NCBI RefSeq assembly: GCF_000787575.1
Contig: NW_012236510.1
Span: forward strand, 477,435-541,434
Direction: 5' to 3'
Source: Acytostelium subglobosum LB1
Taxonomy: Eukaryota; Evosea; Eumycetozoa; Acytosteliales; Acytosteliaceae
DNA: 64,000 bases
The notes beneath the pieces are model-generated. The model was not told the origin of the DNA. It did not search any database and worked only from the letters and a program-made list of their open reading frames with translations. Below, one piece after another: positions 60,447-64,000 of the stretch (its first letter is position 1; every line of letters starts with the position of its first letter). The position numbers and the translations under genes were made by a program.

Positions 60447-61544
60447 TTAGACCTTAAAGAAATCGTCGTCTCGTCCAAAGGAGTGGAACATATTGGTCAA
60501 ATATGCGATAATTGTCCAGAGTGCGTTGTGTCGTTGAATGTTGTCAGAAAGGTCGCCAAGTGATCTGATTGTGTCTGACAATATGTTCCATTTCTTCATC
60601 TCTCCAAAGACATTCTCAATGATGATCCTCACCTTCTTGATTCGATTGCTCTCATCTTTCTCTCTCAGGATACGCTCGGCATCGAATCCTTCTTTGGTGA
60701 CCTTGGCTTCCAATGCCTTCAACTTCTTAGATACCTTGGTCGCCTCCTTTCCTTGACGCAGGCGATGCTCATCGAGCGTGCGTTTTCTGATCATCTTGTC
60801 TGTGTACTCCATATGATCGATCAATGAAGCCGACTTGATCTTGGGGGTGATGGTGTTGGTGTAGTACTTCTGACCTCCTTTGAATCCTTTGTCACCGAGA
60901 ATGACAATATCTTCATCGAACAGAGCCTGTAGTCTAGGTGCAGCATCCTTGTAGAGCGAGACGTCAGGCTGGGCGCCTCCCTCTGTCTTACCTACATACA
61001 CGATCTTGCCACGTATATCGCAAATGACCAACACTGCCAAAGAATACATTGATTTCTTGCCAGAATAAACAAGATCCTTGATCGTCTTGTGTGGCGGCAC
61101 TTGAATCCTCTGCTCTGACCCGTCCACAATGAGATGAACATTGTGCTTAATACCATCTTTCCATATTTCTGCATGATTGTCTCGAAGCTCTCCATTGTGA
61201 ACCACATCCTGGAAGTACCCATGGCAGTACGACTTCAATCTATCGAACACCTTGGTGAATGAGTACCTGAGCTGAGCGATTGTCAATTGATATAGGAACA
61301 CACGCTCCATCATGTACCAGGGAAGGTTGTGGCGGCACCTCATGAGGAAGACGAGCATGTCCTTGTGTTCAAAAGAGTGCTTCTCACAGAGCTGAGACAC
61401 TTGACTATGGGAGAGCTTGAAGTAACTTGTGTACTCTTCATCTTGGTTGAACCATTGATCTGTAAGTGCAGAGTTGAGGGTATGGCATTTGTCAGTTAAT
61501 GGACTTAGCTTGCTGGCAGCATATTTATTCTTCACCTTCTTCAA
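60447..61544 (-). CDS. DDE transposase (DDE_Tnp_4 type)
   Basis: A 365-residue intact frame. The catalytic triad is visible: Asp141 in LIVDGSEQRIQVP, Asp218 in VILGDKGFKGG, and Glu310 in IIIENVFGEMKKW. The surrounding KTEGGAQPDVSLYKD and SGKKSMYSLAVLVICD are family-typical. An N-terminal helix-turn-helix is plausible (LSHSQVSQLCEKH, then LVFLMRCRHNLPWYMME). Its first ATG lies 20 bases inside the end of the upstream ORF, in another frame. No disabling mutation is seen, so it may be active. Whether it is translated from its own start, from a splice, or by a frameshift from the upstream ORF is open. Confidence 0.88.
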   Translation of the reverse strand: MKKVKNKYAASKLSPLTDKCHTLNSALTDQWFNQDEEYTSYFKLSHSQVSQLCEKHSFEHKDMLVFLMRCRHNLPWYMMERVFLYQLTIAQLRYSFTKVFDRLKSYCHGYFQDVVHNGELRDNHAEIWKDGIKHNVHLIVDGSEQRIQVPPHKTIKDLVYSGKKSMYSLAVLVICDIRGKIVYVGKTEGGAQPDVSLYKDAAPRLQALFDEDIVILGDKGFKGGQKYYTNTITPKIKSASLIDHMEYTDKMIRKRTLDEHRLRQGKEATKVSKKLKALEAKVTKEGFDAERILREKDESNRIKKVRIIIENVFGEMKKWNILSDTIRSLGDLSDNIQRHNALWTIIAYLTNMFHSFGRDDDFFKV

Positions 61545-61574
61545 GGGTATTGTTCTTCCTCTTATTGTTCCTCC

Positions 61575-61606
<32 letters not shown>

Positions 61607-62604
61607 GGTGTTGGTGTTGCAGCTGCTTTCTTGGCCTTTGATTTAGACACTGGTTTGGTTATTGCTGGGCTTGGTGCTGCTGGGCTGGGTGCTGGGATGG
61701 GTGGTGATGTAGTTGTTGACATCGCATTATCGTCGATATCTATCGTTGCCCTGCTGGAGATACCGGTGTTCGCTTCGCACCATTGAGTCCATTTCTCTCG
61801 TTTGTTGGTTAGATACTCGACAAGGCAGTTCCATCGACAGAAGTATACAAAGACGCCAAACGTGCTGTCTGGATGGCAACACTTCAAGATGCGAGAACAA
61901 CCCTTTGAACAGTTCTGGCAATGTTGGACAGAATCTCCAATGATAGGCTTCTCTGGATCGTGTTCTCCAATCGCAGGTACAGCAAGCTTCAAATAGGGCA
62001 TTGACCTGGTATGGTTTGTAATATGTCCAACACTGCACATCATCATTTTTTGGTCGCCATAGTAGACAATGATCTTCTTCTCGATCTTGTTCTCTGGTGA
62101 ATTGCAAGTCGCCTCTACTATAATCCGGTTGGGATTGGTTGGGTCTCGAACGTTGGAATGCAGGAAGCACTTGGTTTGTTTGCTAGTCTCTCCATCCATC
62201 AACTTCTTGGTATGTGTGATATTCATCAGCTCTCTATTGTTCTCTGCCGCACCTTGTTTGGTTGGCGTCTTCATTTGCTGAAGCGTGAGTGTTGATGACA
62301 ACGATGTTGGTTGTGGCTGTTGTAAAAAAAAAAAAAAAAACAAAAAAAATGGTTGTTGTTGTTGTTGTTGCGATAATGACTTGATGATTCCCTCTAACTC
62401 CTCTATACGCAGCCTCAACGTGTGAGTCTCCTCCTGTGATTCTTTAGTCTGGAACATATCAATGATGATATTGTAACACAGTTTGGCGCACACGGGCAGG
62501 TGTTTGCCCAAGACCCAGATATCCAACTCAGTACCGCAGAAGAAGCATTTGACACCTGCTTGCTTAACTCTGGTGACTATTAACTGGGTTAGCTCCTCAG
62601 ACAT
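61525..62604 (-). CDS. Transposon accessory protein, Cys-rich (upstream ORF)
   Basis: A 359-residue frame. The N-terminus has a zinc-binding look (KCFFCGTELDIWVLGKHLPV then CAKLC), followed by a coiled coil (LRLRIEELEGIIKSL), a Gln tract and a Phe run encoded by A17-C-A8. A second Cys-rich block is in the middle (HCQNCSKGCSRILKCCHPDS, then CRWNCLVEYL). The tail is Pro/Thr/Lys-rich with a basic patch (TRRNNKRKNN), a likely nuclear signal. It probably binds the element ends or DNA, by analogy with the second protein of Harbinger elements. It overlaps the transposase ORF by 20 nt. Confidence 0.7.
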
Positions 62605-62617
62605 CAGATGTTGTATT

Positions 62618-62772
62618 ATATATATGTATTAATTGGTCGCTATTACTATGTTGGAGGTTGCAAAGGGTCATCACGGGTCGGACCTTGGATTCCAAAACAA
62701 ATATTTGAAGAATCCACCCACAACACCCGTTGAACCCTGCAGAACCCAAGCTAACCTTAGCAGCAATCAAGT
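62618..62772. repeat. 155-bp direct repeat, copy A (right end of the transposon)
   Basis: Identical over 155 bp to 63611-63765. It starts 14 bp upstream of the accessory ORF start codon and ends with the right terminal inverted repeat. It probably contains the element promoter. Confidence 0.95.
62753..62770. repeat. Right terminal inverted repeat of the transposon
   Basis: AACCTTAGCAGCAATCAA, the complement of the left end with one mismatch. The same sequence is present in copy B at 63746-63763. Confidence 0.65.
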
Positions 62773-63041
62773 CTTGTTGTTACCCCCAACAAAGCAAGCA
62801 CATTTTATTCAACTCTCGCGGTGGTCTTGCGAAACCAAGTGCGAACTGACTCCGAGAGTAGCAAGATTGCCACGGAAAGGGAGAATGTCTGGAGTGGAAT
62901 GACTGGATTCTCAGGGTAGCACATCATTGCACCTATCTCTTGTGGTCCATGTAATCATCTGTCTTGACAGACGTTGATTGATTGGATGGATGTCTTGACA
63001 TATGTTGATCGACCAATTTGTTGATTATGATGATCATTATA
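62773..63041. other. Spacer between the transposon and MED22
   Basis: The first 130 bp are of normal complexity and contain CTCTCG/CGAGAG complementary hexamers near 62814 and 62852. GATT repeats and AT-rich DNA follow. No gene seen. Confidence 0.4.
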
Positions 63042-63609
63042 TCATATGCGAGAAGATGATTGAATCGATTGAAAGGGGAAGGATGATGTTGATGAGGATG
63101 ATGAGGATGAAGAGGATGAAGAGGAAGGAGGTTGCTTATACTCAGAGTTGTAATATTCATTCTCCAACTCTAGAATTGATCGTGATATATCCTCAGAGAT
63201 GGCCTTGATTGACTTTGTTGACTTTGCATTCTGTTTCTGATAAACAAGACTCTGTAGCCTGACCTCTTCAGTCATATTAACAAAGTCATTCAATATTATA
63301 TTCTGTTTCAACTCTTCTACAATCTTTAACAGTGCTTCTGCAGAGTTTAACTTGATAATATATTTGTTAGTATAAAATACATGTACATCATCTTGTTCAA
63401 GATGAAATAGATCAACATACTATATTAGTTGTACGAGTCTCCATTTCGTATATCTCTGATGAGTTCTGTGCATTCTCATTGACCTTTGCTATCTTTATGA
63501 TTGAGTGATAGTTGTCCAACATCTGATTGGTCTTAATCTCGATCTGTTTCTGGAAGTACTGTTGATCCCTAAACAATGTCTCACCTCTTGTCTGAGGTTG
63601 TTGTCCCAT
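63042..63609 (-). CDS. med22: Mediator subunit 22 (SURF5)
   Basis: Head-module subunit of the Mediator coactivator. Exons 63609-63421 and 63350-63042 join in phase to 165 residues. The start MGQQPQTRGETLFRDQQYF is followed by KTNQMLDNYHSIIKIAKVNE. Across the intron come ALLKIVEELKQNIILNDFVN and MTEEVRLQSLVYQKQN, the conserved MED22 helices. The C-terminus is Ser-rich. An in-frame ATG at 63612 would add one Met, but its middle and last-but-one bases already touch the 155-bp repeat, so the gene's whole upstream flank is repeat sequence. The gene thus sits between two direct copies of a transposon end. Confidence 0.88.
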
Positions 63610-63610
63610 C

Positions 63611-63765
63611 ATATATATGTATTAATTGGTCGCTATTACTATGTTGGAGGTTGCAAAGGGTCATCACGGGTCGGACCTTGGATTCCAAAACAAATATTTG
63701 AAGAATCCACCCACAACACCCGTTGAACCCTGCAGAACCCAAGCTAACCTTAGCAGCAATCAAGT
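63611..63765. repeat. 155-bp direct repeat, copy B (solo transposon end)
   Basis: Exact match to 62618-62772 in the same orientation. It begins within or next to the MED22 start codon and ends with the terminal sequence CAGCAATCAA. No transposase follows on its outer side, so it is a solo end, MITE-like remnant or local duplication. Confidence 0.95.
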
Positions 63766-63845
63766 TGATAAAGACTATTTATTGATGGAATTTCCATTTT
63801 TAATCCATCTTGTCAAGATCTTTGTGTTGGGTGATGTCAATCGAG

Positions 63846-64000
63846 TTAGAGGGGGACGACGCAGCTTGAACCTACTATGGGGTTCTTGATGCAGACCTGG
63901 CCAGAAGGGCACCCCATTGGACCGCAGTTGCCAAAGAGCTTGTAGCATGCTGGGAGAGGAGTGTTAGAGAAGAAGTAGCAGACAGAGTCGGATGGGCAGC
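63846..64000 (-). CDS. Cysteine-rich, probably secreted protein, C-terminal fragment (runs off the right edge)
   Basis: The last 51 codons including the TAA at 63848-63846. The fragment has seven Cys in EGF/follistatin-like spacing: CPSDSVCYFF, then PACYKLFGNCGPMGCPSG, then QVCIKNPIVGSSC. Such modules are common in dictyostelid spore-coat and extracellular-matrix proteins. The rest of the protein, and any signal peptide, lies outside the window. Confidence 0.6.
   Translation of the reverse strand, partial: CPSDSVCYFFSNTPLPACYKLFGNCGPMGCPSGQVCIKNPIVGSSCVVPL

Larger units (their letters stand above)
60227..62772 (-). mobile_element. DDE-type DNA transposon (DDE_Tnp_4/IS5-Harbinger-like)
   Basis: About 2.55 kb with two minus-strand ORFs and matching inverted ends. 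The left end 60227-60244 reads TTGGTTGCTGCTAAGGTT and the right end 62753-62770 is its complement with one mismatch (TTGATTGCTGCTAAGGTT); both are followed inside by CTGCAGGG. Beyond that the ends have diverged. I could not identify a clean target-site duplication. The 155-bp right end is repeated exactly at 63611-63765. Both ORFs are intact or nearly so, so the element may be young. Confidence 0.75.

Noticed and set aside
62633-62902. 89-codon plus-strand frame, with its near-copy at 63626-63889
   Set aside because: The shared 46 codons are simply the 155-bp transposon end read through; after the repeat the two frames diverge at once. Not a gene family.
1-64000. CRISPR arrays, bacterial operons, rRNA genes
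   Set aside because: None visible; the periodic repeats are microsatellites without spacers, and gene structure is eukaryotic throughout.

Overview
The window is nuclear DNA from a dictyostelid social amoeba, or a very close amoebozoan relative. Genes carry many short GT-AG introns, often rich in TCAATCAA/TCACTCA repeats, and several proteins hold long Asn, Gln, Thr or Ser tracts. Recognisable families fit this group: cystatin-type inhibitor, GT10 fucosyltransferase, LIMK-like kinase and a possible CudA-like DNA-binding protein. The base composition is less AT-rich than Dictyostelium discoideum, which suggests another dictyostelid genus; I cannot name the species. All exon joins were worked out by hand from GT-AG sites and reading phase. 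There is one 100-base N gap at 14027-14126, and the window cuts genes at both ends (cullin-3 on the left, a cysteine-rich protein on the right).

Layout. 1-7 kb: cullin-3 (5' part) and the mismatch-repair/meiotic MutL protein MLH3, both on the minus strand. 7-12 kb: Rieske iron-sulfur protein, a small secreted-peptide gene with an in-frame stop plus a decayed tandem relic, ribosomal protein S16, and a gene resembling the mycobacterial tuberculosinol/tuberculosinyl-adenosine synthase Rv3378c. 12-14.5 kb: repeat-rich DNA and the assembly gap. 14.5-29 kb: ATG14, a GT10 fucosyltransferase with a C-terminal LamG-like domain, an unrecognised 205-residue protein, a TFIIIC TPR subunit, a mitochondrial-type MutS (MSH1-like) and a Mei2-like RNA-binding protein. 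30-40 kb: a UPF1/SMUBP2-like helicase, NDUFAF1, an RRM protein, an MFS transporter and an ABHD1/3-type hydrolase. 40-51 kb: WDR11, a tyrosine-phosphatase-like protein, a Pro/Ser-rich protein and a LIMK-like kinase. 51-60 kb: long repeat-rich spacers, a partly resolved hidden gene, cystatin, a putative transcription factor, a stand-alone S53 protease prodomain and MITD1. 60-64 kb: a DDE transposon with two overlapping ORFs, a 155-bp direct repeat that brackets MED22, and the end of a cysteine-rich protein.

There is no operon-like pathway; neighbours are mostly independent housekeeping genes. Loose themes are DNA mismatch repair and meiosis (MLH3, MSH1, Mei2-like), membrane traffic and autophagy (ATG14, WDR11, MITD1), mitochondrial respiration (Rieske, NDUFAF1) and protease inhibition (cystatin, S53 prodomain). 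The most unusual items are the Rv3378c-like enzyme, the transposon end repeated exactly at the MED22 start codon, and the secreted-peptide gene whose internal stop lies inside a 15-nt GT...AG segment.
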